Program-made: the position numbers and the translations under genes
Source: JBBSBY01 sp038205805
Lineage (GTDB): Bacteria; Desulfobacterota; Desulfomonilia; Desulfomonilales; Desulfomonilaceae
DNA: 64,000 nucleotides
Reading direction: 5' to 3'
NCBI GenBank assembly: GCA_038205805.1
Contig: JBBRBO010000006.1
Location: 1 to 64,000, forward strand
Notes under the pieces: model-generated
Seen by the model: only the letters and a program-made list of their open reading frames with translations
Databases searched by the model: none
What the model was told of the DNA's origin: nothing
In this document: positions 25,343 to 34,521 of the stretch, piece after piece
Layout of the letters: every line of letters begins with the position of its first letter
How positions within the stretch are numbered: the stretch's first letter is position 1

Positions 25343-26566
25343 TTACCATAAGGACTGAAACCGACCGTCGACGGCCTCAGATTCGGCTGTTACGGTGGTT
25401 TGCGGCGCCTGCCCCAGCCATTTAGCCAAGAGTCCCTGGTAATCTTTGTTTGCGGGATCCAGAGCCAGCGCCTTTTTCAGCGTGTCCACGGCCGCTCGCC
25501 CACGGCCGGCGGCGTAGAGCGTCTCCGCAAGGGCTTCCAGTAGATCCGGGCTTTCTCCCTTTGTCATGGCTACGCCTTTCTCGGCGTACTTCAAGGCCAA
25601 CTGCGGGCTATAATACGCTTTAGCCTGCTCGTTAATGTACAAGAGCGCTAGGGCCGAATACGCGGGAGCAAACTTCTTGTCGAGGTCTATGGCCTTCTCG
25701 AAGTCCTTTTTAGCTTGATCGAAGTCCCCCAATTTGCTGTATGCGGTGCCTCTATCTTTGTATAGCAGCGGCGAGGAGGGGTTCAGCTCGATAACCTTCC
25801 CGAACTCTTCAATTGCCTTTTCGTGGCGTCCTTTGCCGCTCAGGGCCATACCTCGATTGTGATATGCCGATGCGAAGCCGGATTCGATCTTGAGCGCCTT
25901 GTCGAAATCCTCCATGGCCTTGTCGTACTCTTTCATTCTGAGATACGCCACGCCTCTGTTGTTATAGGGCATGGCCTTAGATGAATCGAGAAGGACGGCT
26001 TTGTTGAAGTCGTCGATTGCCGCCTCGTAGTTGCGCTTACCGTTGTAAGCGAATCCGCGATTATTATAGATTTTGGCGTCTTTAGGATTTAGTCGAATGG
26101 CCTTGTCGAAATCCTTAATGGCTTCATCATACTCGTTCTTGCCGTTATAAGCGAAACCGCGGGTATTCAGCGCTTCAGCGGATTGGGGGTCGAGTGCGGC
26201 CGCCACACTGAGCGCCTCCAAGGCGTGGTCGTAATCATTAACGGCATTGTAGGCGAATCCAAGCCTCATATAAGCCGCGGAATAACCAGGATCCAGTTTC
26301 GTCGCCTGGAGCAAATCCTTTATGGCCGCTTGCGGTTCATTCTTCCGCAAGTACACTTCACCGCGTTTTGCCCACGCGTGAGCGGACTGCGGCGAAAGTT
26401 TTATGGCTTCCGTGAAGAGCGTGATGGCGTCGTCCAAATTTCCGGACTCTTCGGTGTCCAATCCACGGCGAAACGTTTCGGTAAAGGAGCTTGCATAGGT
26501 AATCTCGAAAGAAAAGCCAAAAAGCATGGCTACGAACAAGAGGAAAACAAGGTATTTCTTCGGCAT
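25343..26566 (-). CDS. Exported TPR-repeat protein
   Basis: This 407-residue protein starts at ATG 26566 with GGAGTAG upstream; the longer in-frame extension to 26683 lacks a ribosome site and would bury the signal peptide. Residues 1-26 form a secretion signal ('KYLVFLLFVAMLFGFSF'). About nine to ten tetratricopeptide repeats follow ('RRGLDTEESGNLDDAITLF', 'YNNRGFAYNGKRNYEAAIDD', 'YHNRGMALSGKGRHEKAIEE'), giving a protein-binding superhelix in the periplasm. The internal repeats are very similar, so recent duplication is likely. The ligand is unknown; the downstream gene at 24772 may be co-expressed. Confidence 0.9.
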   Translation of the reverse strand: MPKKYLVFLLFVAMLFGFSFEITYASSFTETFRRGLDTEESGNLDDAITLFTEAIKLSPQSAHAWAKRGEVYLRKNEPQAAIKDLLQATKLDPGYSAAYMRLGFAYNAVNDYDHALEALSVAAALDPQSAEALNTRGFAYNGKNEYDEAIKDFDKAIRLNPKDAKIYNNRGFAYNGKRNYEAAIDDFNKAVLLDSSKAMPYNNRGVAYLRMKEYDKAMEDFDKALKIESGFASAYHNRGMALSGKGRHEKAIEEFGKVIELNPSSPLLYKDRGTAYSKLGDFDQAKKDFEKAIDLDKKFAPAYSALALLYINEQAKAYYSPQLALKYAEKGVAMTKGESPDLLEALAETLYAAGRGRAAVDTLKKALALDPANKDYQGLLAKWLGQAPQTTVTAESEAVDGRFQSLW

Positions 26567-26862
26567 GTATACTACTCCGGGAGCGCTCACGTTCACAGGG
26601 GCACGCAACGACGCAGCAGCCTCAAAACACGGATTGAGCGCGGCCACAACATTACGTATATCCTTACTTGAAGTATTTGGCAAGAGTTGGCGTCCAAGTG
26701 ACCAAGGTCATACCCGCTTTGGGCAAATCAACCAGTTCACTCTCGCTCGTGTGAATTCCTCCCGCTACTCTGTTGCGAGTGGTGCGCCGGAAGGCTGAGT
26801 CACGCAATCCCGTAAGGAGCATCCAAGCATACCCTGCGTTTAAGCATATAATAGCGGTAGCG

Positions 26863-27501
26863 TCAGCGTCCTTTTTGCCAGCGGAGCCCCACGTTGAATT
26901 GCAGGACGGATTCCGCGCCTTTAGCGGTCGCAATGGAAACCGCCACTGGAAACGTGCCGCTGATGTTCTCGTTGACCGGCCACTTGATTGCGCCGCTTTT
27001 GTCGATGGTCATACCTTCCGGGCCTTGTTTTATGGCCAGCGTAAGAGGCCCGCCTTCAGGGTCTTTGGCGTCAAGTTGGGCCGTGTACAAGGTGGGAGTA
27101 ATCTTCTGGTCCTTCAGTTCCGCGGTCGGCGGCGCCGTCCCCACGACAACAGACTTCGAAACTATCGGACCGGCTGCGCTGTTCGCGTCGAAAGCTCTTA
27201 CCTCGGCAGTGATTTGCTGTCCGGCGGAGATTTTTTTCTTGAATTCCACCGCCGGTGAAAATCCATTGTAGTCCCCGCGTTCCACCTCGACTCCGTCTAC
27301 TTTCCATACTATTTCAGCGCGAAGCGCAGACCCTGCTAATTTGATAATCAGGTTCAAGGTGTCACCCGTCATGGGAAATTCGGGGCTGAAGCGTATTTCG
27401 GCAACCTGGGGCTCTTCCGCTGAAATACCGAGCGCCGGCAAGCCCATACACAGAATGCAACACATCATTACGCTCAACAATACTGCGGCAAACGACTTCA
27501 C
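26863..27501 (-). CDS. Exported protein with putative Ig/cadherin-like domain
   Basis: This 212-residue protein is best read from GTG 27501, which has AAGGAGGCGCC directly upstream; an ATG at 27555 would need an unrelated N-terminus. A signal peptide ('FAAVLLSVMMCCILCMG') ends around residue 28. The mature part is beta-rich: an Ig-like region (~30-115; 'FSPEFPMTGDTLNLIIKLAG', 'WKVDGVEVERGDYNGF') and a second domain with 'AQLDAKDPEGGPLTLAI' and 'DKSGAIKWPVNENISGTF', the latter typical of putative Ig/cadherin-like folds. It is probably periplasmic and binds an unknown partner. It is separated by ~300 bp from the TPR gene downstream; that gap shows no gene. Confidence 0.8.
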   Translation of the reverse strand: MKSFAAVLLSVMMCCILCMGLPALGISAEEPQVAEIRFSPEFPMTGDTLNLIIKLAGSALRAEIVWKVDGVEVERGDYNGFSPAVEFKKKISAGQQITAEVRAFDANSAAGPIVSKSVVVGTAPPTAELKDQKITPTLYTAQLDAKDPEGGPLTLAIKQGPEGMTIDKSGAIKWPVNENISGTFPVAVSIATAKGAESVLQFNVGLRWQKGR

Positions 27502-27598
27502 GGCGCCTCCTTGCCTCGACGAAATCCATTCAGCGTAAAATATCCCACTCATCACCTCAAATCAATGGTGTTCGTTGCAGCCGGCAGACAATGCGTAA

Positions 27599-27820
27599 TA
27601 CGAATGCGCACTATAAGAAGTAACATTGGAGAGAACCTTCTTGAAAGAAAGTTGAGTCCCAAACCCCTCTCCAAGAACTTTCAAAATAGCTGCAAGTCTC
27701 TTTTCACAAGGATAACAAGCCACTTACGGTTCATTTAAACATTCTTTCATAGTAGTTAGGGAAACCTGCTCTTACAAAAATGTCCTTCGCCTATATTCCT
27801 CGTTCGACAGCACATTGGTA
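27599..27820 (+). repeat. Interspersed repeat type A, variant copy
   Basis: 222 bp with TA borders. The left arm reads 'GAAAGAAAGTTGAGTCCC' instead of 'GAAAGAAGTTTCTCCCC', a variant shared only with the copy at 50567. The central hairpin is slightly decayed. The remaining gap to 28058 has no gene. Confidence 0.88.
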
Positions 27821-28058
27821 TAAGATACGATTCCACAAGGTGTATCCAGTTGGAGTGTATTCTCGGTCGCCGGAGCGGCGTCATCGTCGGTGAAGACGCG
27901 GGGACTTCCGATTGTGCCTCCAACGGGAAGTGTAGTAGTATTGAGTCCCATAGCAGGCACGCTCATGAGGAGAAGCCGATTTCTCGTAGAACGCCGCCCT
28001 ATGCCGCGGCGATGGGTCGCGGCCTTGATTCAGCACGGAACGCAGCGCTTGGTGGCTT

Positions 28059-28886
28059 ATGACTATCTATGAATGTGTTCAAGAATGTGCGGAATCCCTC
28101 GCCCGAACTCTTACGTTTGCGCCGCGAGCCGCAATAATTTTAGGAACCGGACTAGGCGGCGTGGTTCACAACATGAAGATCGCGCGGCGCATCCCATTCG
28201 CCCAAGCGCCGCACTTCATGGGACCCACCGTCGCCGGACACGCGGGGGATCTCCTCTTTGGACACATCGAAGGCATACCCGTCGTGGTCATGCAGGGCCG
28301 CTTTCACTACTACGAAGGCCACTCCATGGCTCAGGTCACGCTGCCCGTACGGGTGTTCAAGGCTATGGGCGCGGAAATGCTCATCATCGTGAGCGCTTCC
28401 GGCGGGTTAGACCTCAGCTTTCGTTCGGGTGAGATTATGCTGATCGAGGACCACATCAATTTCATGGGAGATTCTCCTCTCCGAGGATTGACCGACTCGC
28501 GGTTAGGGGATCGCTTTCCGGACATGAGTCGGCCGTATGATCCGCAACTGATGGAGTTCGCCCAAGCGGCTGCTCGGGAGGCGAACGTTCGTCTGCATTC
28601 CGGCGTCTATGCCGCAGTGAGCGGCCCGAATCTCGAAACACGAGCGGAAACGCGTATGCTCAAGCTGCTCGGAGCCTCCGCAGTCGGAATGAGCACGGTC
28701 CCGGAAGTGATTACCGCGGCGCAAGTGGGCCTGCGTGCGCTCGGATTCGCCGTTATCACCAATGTGAACGACCCCGAGGCTATGGCGCCCCTTGCTTTGG
28801 AAATGGTGGTGGCCAACGCGCAAATGGCTGAGGTCGCCGTGTCCGCCGTTGTATCAGGTGTCTTTCGCAGGTTGAACGCTCCGTGA
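28059..28886 (+). CDS. Purine nucleoside phosphorylase (trimeric class)
   Basis: This 275-residue enzyme cleaves purine nucleosides with phosphate. Family motifs are the phosphate loop 'LGTGLGGVV' (~31-39), 'VAGHAGDLLFGHIEG' , 'GRFHYYEGHSMAQVTLPVRV', 'SASGGLDLSF', 'GPNLETRAETRML' and 'VGMSTVPEVITAAQVGLRAL'. The base-contacting Asn in 'VITNVND' corresponds to the 6-oxopurine class, not to MTA phosphorylase. The stop overlaps the downstream deaminase start as GTGA. With that neighbour, 5'-methylthioinosine or inosine from salvage is the likely substrate, as described for methylthioinosine phosphorylases of Pseudomonas; this is inference from context. Confidence 0.92.
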   Translation: MTIYECVQECAESLARTLTFAPRAAIILGTGLGGVVHNMKIARRIPFAQAPHFMGPTVAGHAGDLLFGHIEGIPVVVMQGRFHYYEGHSMAQVTLPVRVFKAMGAEMLIIVSASGGLDLSFRSGEIMLIEDHINFMGDSPLRGLTDSRLGDRFPDMSRPYDPQLMEFAQAAAREANVRLHSGVYAAVSGPNLETRAETRMLKLLGASAVGMSTVPEVITAAQVGLRALGFAVITNVNDPEAMAPLALEMVVANAQMAEVAVSAVVSGVFRRLNAP

Positions 28887-30235
28887 GCCAATACACGCAA
28901 ACGATTCTCGTAAACGGGTTGATGCTCGCGGACCCGGACTCCTGCCGGGTCACTCGGCATCACATGACCCTCATTGAGGGCAACGCGTTCCATAGCGTGA
29001 ACGTGCCGTTACCCGCTGATGGCCCGTCGGAGGCCGCCTTTATTGTAAACTGCACGGATTGCCTCATCATGCCGGGACTGGTGAACGCCCACAACCACGC
29101 GGCTATGAGCCTCTTGCGTGGAGCCGCCGACGACCTGTCCCTGGACGACTGGCTGCAGCGGTATATCTTCCCAGCAGAAGCGCGGTTCGTGGATCCCGAG
29201 TTCGTGCGCTTAGGATCCCTCATTTCCGCTGCCGAATCGGCCCTCTGCGGCGTAACCACTACGGCGGACGGCTATTTCTTCATGGAAGAGTGCGCCCGCT
29301 CGTTCGCGGAAGTGGGTCTACGAGTCATTGCCGGCCAAGGGGTTCTCGAAATCCCCACGCCTGATTGCCCCGAACCGGGCAAGTGGCCTCAACGCGTCGA
29401 GGAATTCTTGTCCCAATTTCCCTCGAACCCTTTGGCCACGCCTGCGCTTTTCTGTCATTCCCCTTACTTATGTTCTCCGGAATTGCTCACGGCAGCCAAG
29501 GACCTGTGCCGTAAAAAGGGAATGAGGCTCTTCATCCATGCGGCCGAGACCGCGTGGGAGGTCTCCGAAATCGTGGCTCGGCACGGGACAACACCTATTC
29601 GTCACCTTCACGATTTGGGACTGCTTGACGGCGAAACCGTGGCCGTCCATTGTGTTTACGTGAGCGACGCCGAAATTGACATACTCGCCCAGACCGGCAC
29701 ACCGGTGGTCCATTGCCCCGAAAGTAATATGAAGCTCGCCTCCGGAGCTGCGCCCCTGCAAACCATGTTGAGCCGCGGGGTGACCATGGCGCTGGGAACG
29801 GACGGCCCCGCAAGTAACAATAATCTCGATATGTTCGAAGAAATGCGCTCGGCGTCCCTGTTGGCAAAGGTCACCGATAAGCGACCGGACGCGGCATCCG
29901 CAGAGGCGCTCCTCCGTATGGCCACCCGCGGCGGCGCAGAGGCCCTGGGGCTTGGGCACACGCTGGGCGCTATCCAACCCGGATTCCTGGCGGACTTCAT
30001 CGTCATTGATCTCAACAAGGCGCACTTTATGCCCCTTTACAACTGCGTATCCGCTTTGGTCTACACGGCGAAGGGCTCGGACGTGAGGGATGTCTTCGTT
30101 CACGGCCGGCCCGTTGTGCGCGACGGCAGGTTGGCGCATGTAGATGAGGCGGACCTACGCGCCCGAGGCCGAGCTATCAGCGATAACGTGGCCGATCATC
30201 TTGGAATTCTACATCATGGAGCTTTTCTCAAATGA
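28883..30235 (+). CDS. mtaD: 5-methylthioadenosine/S-adenosylhomocysteine deaminase (amidohydrolase)
   Basis: This 450-residue amidohydrolase deaminates MTA or SAH to the inosine forms. It has the metal motif 'MPGLVNAHNHAAMSLLRGAA' (~65-84), 'FIHAAETAWEV' with His/Glu, 'VAVHCVYVSD', 'HCPESNMKLASGAAP' and 'LGTDGPASNNNLDMFEEM', all typical of the MtaD family. The start is GTG 28883 inside the GTGA overlap with the phosphorylase gene, and the stop overlaps purM by ATGA, so three genes are translationally linked. The pairing predicts a route MTA to methylthioinosine to hypoxanthine. Related family members act on other 6-aminopurines or guanine analogues. Confidence 0.92.
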   Translation: MSQYTQTILVNGLMLADPDSCRVTRHHMTLIEGNAFHSVNVPLPADGPSEAAFIVNCTDCLIMPGLVNAHNHAAMSLLRGAADDLSLDDWLQRYIFPAEARFVDPEFVRLGSLISAAESALCGVTTTADGYFFMEECARSFAEVGLRVIAGQGVLEIPTPDCPEPGKWPQRVEEFLSQFPSNPLATPALFCHSPYLCSPELLTAAKDLCRKKGMRLFIHAAETAWEVSEIVARHGTTPIRHLHDLGLLDGETVAVHCVYVSDAEIDILAQTGTPVVHCPESNMKLASGAAPLQTMLSRGVTMALGTDGPASNNNLDMFEEMRSASLLAKVTDKRPDAASAEALLRMATRGGAEALGLGHTLGAIQPGFLADFIVIDLNKAHFMPLYNCVSALVYTAKGSDVRDVFVHGRPVVRDGRLAHVDEADLRARGRAISDNVADHLGILHHGAFLK

Positions 30236-31269
30236 CCGAGCGAATTACCTATAAAGACGCCGGCGTAGACGTGGAACTTGCGGATCGAGTCATTCAGTCC
30301 TCTGCGGATCGCATTCGCAGCACCTTCCGGCCTGAGGTTTTGGGCAAGATGGGCGGATTTGCGGCCATGTTTAAACCTCAGCTTTCGGGCATGTCCGAGC
30401 CGGTGTTGGTTGCGGCCACAGACGGCGTGGGCACTAAGCTCAAGATAGCGTTTCTCACCGGAATCCACAGCACTGTCGGTATCGACCTGGTCGCCATGAA
30501 CGTAAACGATATTCTCGTCACAGGCGCCGAACCCCTTTTCTTTCTCGATTACCTCGCCACGGGCAAGATCAAGCCCGAAATTTTTAAGGCCGTCATCAGC
30601 GGGATTGCCGAAGGGTGCTCACAAGCGGGCGCAGCGCTCATAGGCGGTGAGACTGCGGAAATGCCCGATTTCTATGGAGAGGGCGAGTATGATCTTGCGG
30701 GCTTCTGTGTTGGTATGGTGGATCAGGGGCAAGCCATTGACGGCAGCGGGATCGCCTCTGGAGACGTGGTTATCGGATTAGCCTCAAGCGGCTTGCACAG
30801 CAACGGCTTCAGCCTAGTGCGAAAGGTTTTTTTCGAGGTAAAGGGCTATGATCCCGATTCACATATCCCCGATTTTGGACGGCCGTTGGGGGAAGAATTG
30901 CTTACACCCACAGCGATTTACGTCCGCCCGGTCCTCGAGCTGGTGAAGCAATCTCCGCCAAAGGGAATGGCCCATATCACCGGCGGCGGCTTTCAGGGAA
31001 ACATTCCCCGTATTCTTCCGCCGAACGTCGGCGTCAACATTCGCAAGAGCGCATGGGAGCGTCCCCCGGTATTTGCGATGCTCCAGAAAGACGCCGGCCT
31101 CGATGATGAGGAGATGTTCTCCACGTTTAATATGGGGATAGGCTTTATCCTCGTAGTAAGTCCCACTTCAGCGGACATGACAATGCGTCACTTTCGAGCT
31201 GCGGGAACACCTGCATGGATTGTTGGTGAGGTCCGGCCCATCGGCGACTCGCCGGTGGTTCTCGAGTAA
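30232..31269 (+). CDS. purM: Phosphoribosylformylglycinamidine cyclo-ligase (AIR synthase)
   Basis: This 345-residue enzyme closes the imidazole ring in purine synthesis (FGAM + ATP to AIR). Clear blocks are 'YKDAGVDVELADRVI', 'VAATDGVGTKLKIAF', 'IGIDLVAMNVNDI'-type region (here 'VGIDLVAMNVNDILVTGAEP'), 'ALIGGETAEMPDFY', 'IGLASSGLHSNGFSLVRKV' and 'AHITGGGFQGNIPRILP'. It starts at ATG 30232 in an ATGA overlap, with GGAG 11 bases upstream. Its place in an operon with purine salvage enzymes fits. A repeat element begins 20 bases after the stop. Confidence 0.97.
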   Translation: MTERITYKDAGVDVELADRVIQSSADRIRSTFRPEVLGKMGGFAAMFKPQLSGMSEPVLVAATDGVGTKLKIAFLTGIHSTVGIDLVAMNVNDILVTGAEPLFFLDYLATGKIKPEIFKAVISGIAEGCSQAGAALIGGETAEMPDFYGEGEYDLAGFCVGMVDQGQAIDGSGIASGDVVIGLASSGLHSNGFSLVRKVFFEVKGYDPDSHIPDFGRPLGEELLTPTAIYVRPVLELVKQSPPKGMAHITGGGFQGNIPRILPPNVGVNIRKSAWERPPVFAMLQKDAGLDDEEMFSTFNMGIGFILVVSPTSADMTMRHFRAAGTPAWIVGEVRPIGDSPVVLE

Positions 31270-31289
31270 GCGGCGCGGCGCTTGTATGA

Positions 31290-31510
31290 TACGAATGCGC
31301 AATATAAGAAGTAATATTGGAGAAAACCTTCTTGATGGAAGTTTCTCCCCAAACCCCTCTCCAAGAACTTTCAAAATAGCCGCAAGTGCCTTTTCTCAAG
31401 GAGAAAAAGCCACTTGCGGTGCATTTAAACATTCTTTAATAGTAGTTAGGGAAACCTGCTCTTACAAAAATGTCCTTCGCCTATATTCCTCGTTCGACAG
31501 CACATTGGTA
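31290..31510 (+). repeat. Interspersed repeat type A whose end supplies the glnE start codon base
   Basis: 221 bp, TA-CGAATGCGCAATATAAG to CGACAGCACATTGG-TA. The last A (31510) is the first base of the ATG opening the glnE frame. The copy completely fills the purM-glnE gap, so any glnE promoter must lie inside it or further upstream. Confidence 0.92.
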
Positions 31511-34500
31511 TGAACCCTTCCCCTGTGTCCGCATATATAGAGAAGAATTGTCCTCGGACCCGCGCCTTGATCGAATTAGAACCGGAAGTATTACCCGGTA
31601 TTATGGCCGCGGCCAACCCGCGGAGCCTCGCCGGCAGACTGGACGACCTCCTCAGCGCGGCGCCGAATGTTGTGGAAAGCATCCTCCGCTCGCCTACTAT
31701 GAGACCGATTTTCCTGCCCGTGGTCGGCGGCTCTCGAAGCCTGTTTTCTACGCTCACCCGATCCCCGGACCTGCTTGCATCCATGTTTATCCACAACGGA
31801 ATCATGGCGCGCAAGACCAGGAACGACAAGGAAGAGGAGCTTCGCAAGCTGCTCGACGAAACAACCTCAACAGCAGCCATGGACAGGGTTATCCGCTTCT
31901 ACAAAGAGGTCGAGTATCTGCGCATCGGCGGCCGGGATTTAGCCGATCTTGCGGACGTGCGCGAGGTCATGGCGGAGCTGTCCGACTTGGCGGGCGCGTG
32001 CTTGCAAGCGGCCATCGAGGCGCATTGGCGGCGGCTCGTAGAGAAGCACGGTCGTCCGCCCGTCCCTGAGAATCACTTGGGGCTGTTCGTGCTCGGCATG
32101 GGCAAGCTGTCCGGTGGAGAGCTGAACTTCTCATCGGATATTGATCTCATCTTTATTCGAGAACCCGAGGAAGGAAACACAGCCGGACCGCGGCCTGTAT
32201 CGGTAGCGCAATTTTATGAGAGCCTAGTGCAGGCCGTCACGAAGGCTTTGTCGCAGGTTACGGAGGACGGTTTCGCCTTCAGGATTGATCTGCGCTTACG
32301 GCCGGAAGGCGACAAAGGCGAACTCGCGCCCTCTGGAGTCAATGCCCTTGATTACTATTTCGGCTGGGGCAGAACCTGGGAACGCGCCGCTCTCATGAAG
32401 GCCGTTTGCATTGCAGGCGACCGGGACGTGGGACGCGAATTCTTGAGAGACTTGGAGCCGTTCATTTTTCGCAAGTATCTGGATTATTCCACACTGGATG
32501 AAATGCGGAACATGAAGGCGCAAATAGAGCGCGGACTCAAGAGGAAACCTGGAATAAACATCAAGCTGGGCCAAGGAGGAATTCGAGAAATCGAGTTCTT
32601 CGTGCAGGCCTTGCAGCTCATTAACGCGGGCCGCACACGACGGGTAAGGACGGCTTCGACACTCGAGGCTCTTGACCTGCTGCGAGAAGCGGATCTCCTC
32701 GAGAAAGCCGTAGCTGACCAGTTGCGTGATGCGTATCTCTTCTTCCGCCGCACGGAACACCGCATACAGATTAATCACCAGTTACAGACTCATGAGCTGC
32801 CGCGCACCGAAGACGATCAAGCCGAACTTGCACGACGCATGGGTTTTCACGGGCCGACCGCGCTTCAGGATTTTCGGACTCGGCTTGACGCATATCGGAA
32901 AACCGTGGAGGAGCTGTTTGCGGGCCTCTTCTATCATGCTGGTGACGCGCCCGCGCCCGAAGTTTCCGAGGAAACGCTCAAGCTCGTGGAATGCGCGGAT
33001 AAGGCCGATACCGCGGATGTCGACTGCCTCCCGCACGGAGTTGGGTTCGATGATCCCGCGACAGCCGTTCGCATGGTGCGTAACATCCTTCACTCTTCGG
33101 AGAATGAAGCTCTACCCGAAAAAGCCCAGGCTTTGCTTCATAAGCTCATTCCGCTCTTCCTTGAGGAAATGCTGAAGCAGCCTGAGCCCAGCAAGGCCTT
33201 ACCCGCCCTCTATGATTATCTTGCGTCTCTACACGCTCATTCCGCGTATTTCTCGACCCTCTTGGAAAACCCGCCTACCATACGCTTCATTGCACAAATC
33301 CTTGGGGAAAGCCGCTTTTTCTCGGACTTGTTGATTCGTCACCCCCAAGCCATTGATTCGCTCATCGCAAAGGGAAGCGCCGATTACCACAGATCCAAGC
33401 AGGAGCTGGACGCTCGTTTAGTTGAACGCATCACGTACTGCGAGGAGTTCGAAGAGGAGCTGGATGTGCTCCGTAGATTCCGTAACGAGGAGATGCTCGT
33501 CATAGGAGTGCATCATCTTGCCGGTGACCTTGATTCTCCAACCGCGCGGCGACTCGTCACGAACCTGGCGGAGGCCTGTCTAAACGGCGCCGTGGACATA
33601 GCGCTCCGGGAGATGCGCCGGAAGTTTGGTTCACAGGATGTGTTCGAGTCCCTGCCCTTCGTGATTCTCGGCATGGGGAAGCTGGGCGGCTCTGAAATGA
33701 GTTATCTATCCGATGTTGATGTAATCTTTATCTATGATTCGCCGGCTGAATCCATCGGTCGATTCTCCAGCCACGAATGGTTCAGCCGCTTTGCGGGACG
33801 CATTATTTCCGCGCTGAGTATTCCTACGGGTGAAGGCGCCGCATGGGCCATCGACACCAGACTACGCCCCTCGGGCAATAAAGGCCCCTTGGTAAGCTCC
33901 ATCGAGTCCTTTCGGGGCTACCACAGAACAAGCTCGCAGTTATGGGAGAAGCAAGCTCTCATCAAGGCTCGCCCGATCACCGGCCCGCCTGAATTGACCG
34001 AAGCGATCCAAGATGTCATTCGCGAGTGCGTCACCGCCACGGTGTACACGCCGGACGTGCCTGCTGAGATCGCTCGCGTGCGAAACCGCATGGAACAGGA
34101 GCTTGCCATGGAGGATCGCACCCACGTTGACCTGAAAACCGGCCACGGCGGCTTAGTGGACATCGAGTTCTTCGTACAGGCGAATATTCTGCGCTATGCC
34201 GCCGAGTTTCCGGAGATACTGCGGCCCAACACCGTGGAAGCGCTACGCACCTTATGGGATCACGGGCTCATTACCGCCGACGCTTATGAGACCCTAGATA
34301 CAGGGTATCGCTTCCTCACCAACTTGGAAGACAGATTGCGTATAATGGAGCACAAGAGTATTGATCGCCTACCCCTTGAGGGAGACAAGCTAAAATCGCT
34401 TGCGCGACGTCTGGGCTATAAAGAGGGACGAGAAGTAATGCTGGTCGAGGATTATCAGCGGATTACCCGGGCGATCAGGCGAGTGTACGACTCCTGTTTT

Positions 34501-34518
34501 GCAACGCAGAGTTCCTAA
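31510..34518 (+). CDS. glnE: Bifunctional glutamine synthetase adenylyltransferase/deadenylase
   Basis: This 1002-residue enzyme adds and removes AMP on glutamine synthetase. It has the duplicated architecture of GlnE: two nucleotidyltransferase domains with 'GMGKLSGGELNFSSDIDLIF' (~195-214) and 'GMGKLGGSEMSYLSDVDVIF' (~720-739), each with the DxD metal motif, and two helical domains including 'GQGGIREIEFFVQALQLI' and 'GHGGLVDIEFFVQANIL'. The first in-frame ATG (31510) lies at the repeat junction and has no ribosome site; the next ATG, at 31603, also lacks one. The native start may have been altered by the insertion. Nothing suggests loss of function downstream. Confidence 0.95.
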   Translation: MNPSPVSAYIEKNCPRTRALIELEPEVLPGIMAAANPRSLAGRLDDLLSAAPNVVESILRSPTMRPIFLPVVGGSRSLFSTLTRSPDLLASMFIHNGIMARKTRNDKEEELRKLLDETTSTAAMDRVIRFYKEVEYLRIGGRDLADLADVREVMAELSDLAGACLQAAIEAHWRRLVEKHGRPPVPENHLGLFVLGMGKLSGGELNFSSDIDLIFIREPEEGNTAGPRPVSVAQFYESLVQAVTKALSQVTEDGFAFRIDLRLRPEGDKGELAPSGVNALDYYFGWGRTWERAALMKAVCIAGDRDVGREFLRDLEPFIFRKYLDYSTLDEMRNMKAQIERGLKRKPGINIKLGQGGIREIEFFVQALQLINAGRTRRVRTASTLEALDLLREADLLEKAVADQLRDAYLFFRRTEHRIQINHQLQTHELPRTEDDQAELARRMGFHGPTALQDFRTRLDAYRKTVEELFAGLFYHAGDAPAPEVSEETLKLVECADKADTADVDCLPHGVGFDDPATAVRMVRNILHSSENEALPEKAQALLHKLIPLFLEEMLKQPEPSKALPALYDYLASLHAHSAYFSTLLENPPTIRFIAQILGESRFFSDLLIRHPQAIDSLIAKGSADYHRSKQELDARLVERITYCEEFEEELDVLRRFRNEEMLVIGVHHLAGDLDSPTARRLVTNLAEACLNGAVDIALREMRRKFGSQDVFESLPFVILGMGKLGGSEMSYLSDVDVIFIYDSPAESIGRFSSHEWFSRFAGRIISALSIPTGEGAAWAIDTRLRPSGNKGPLVSSIESFRGYHRTSSQLWEKQALIKARPITGPPELTEAIQDVIRECVTATVYTPDVPAEIARVRNRMEQELAMEDRTHVDLKTGHGGLVDIEFFVQANILRYAAEFPEILRPNTVEALRTLWDHGLITADAYETLDTGYRFLTNLEDRLRIMEHKSIDRLPLEGDKLKSLARRLGYKEGREVMLVEDYQRITRAIRRVYDSCFATQSS

Positions 34519-34521
34519 GCG

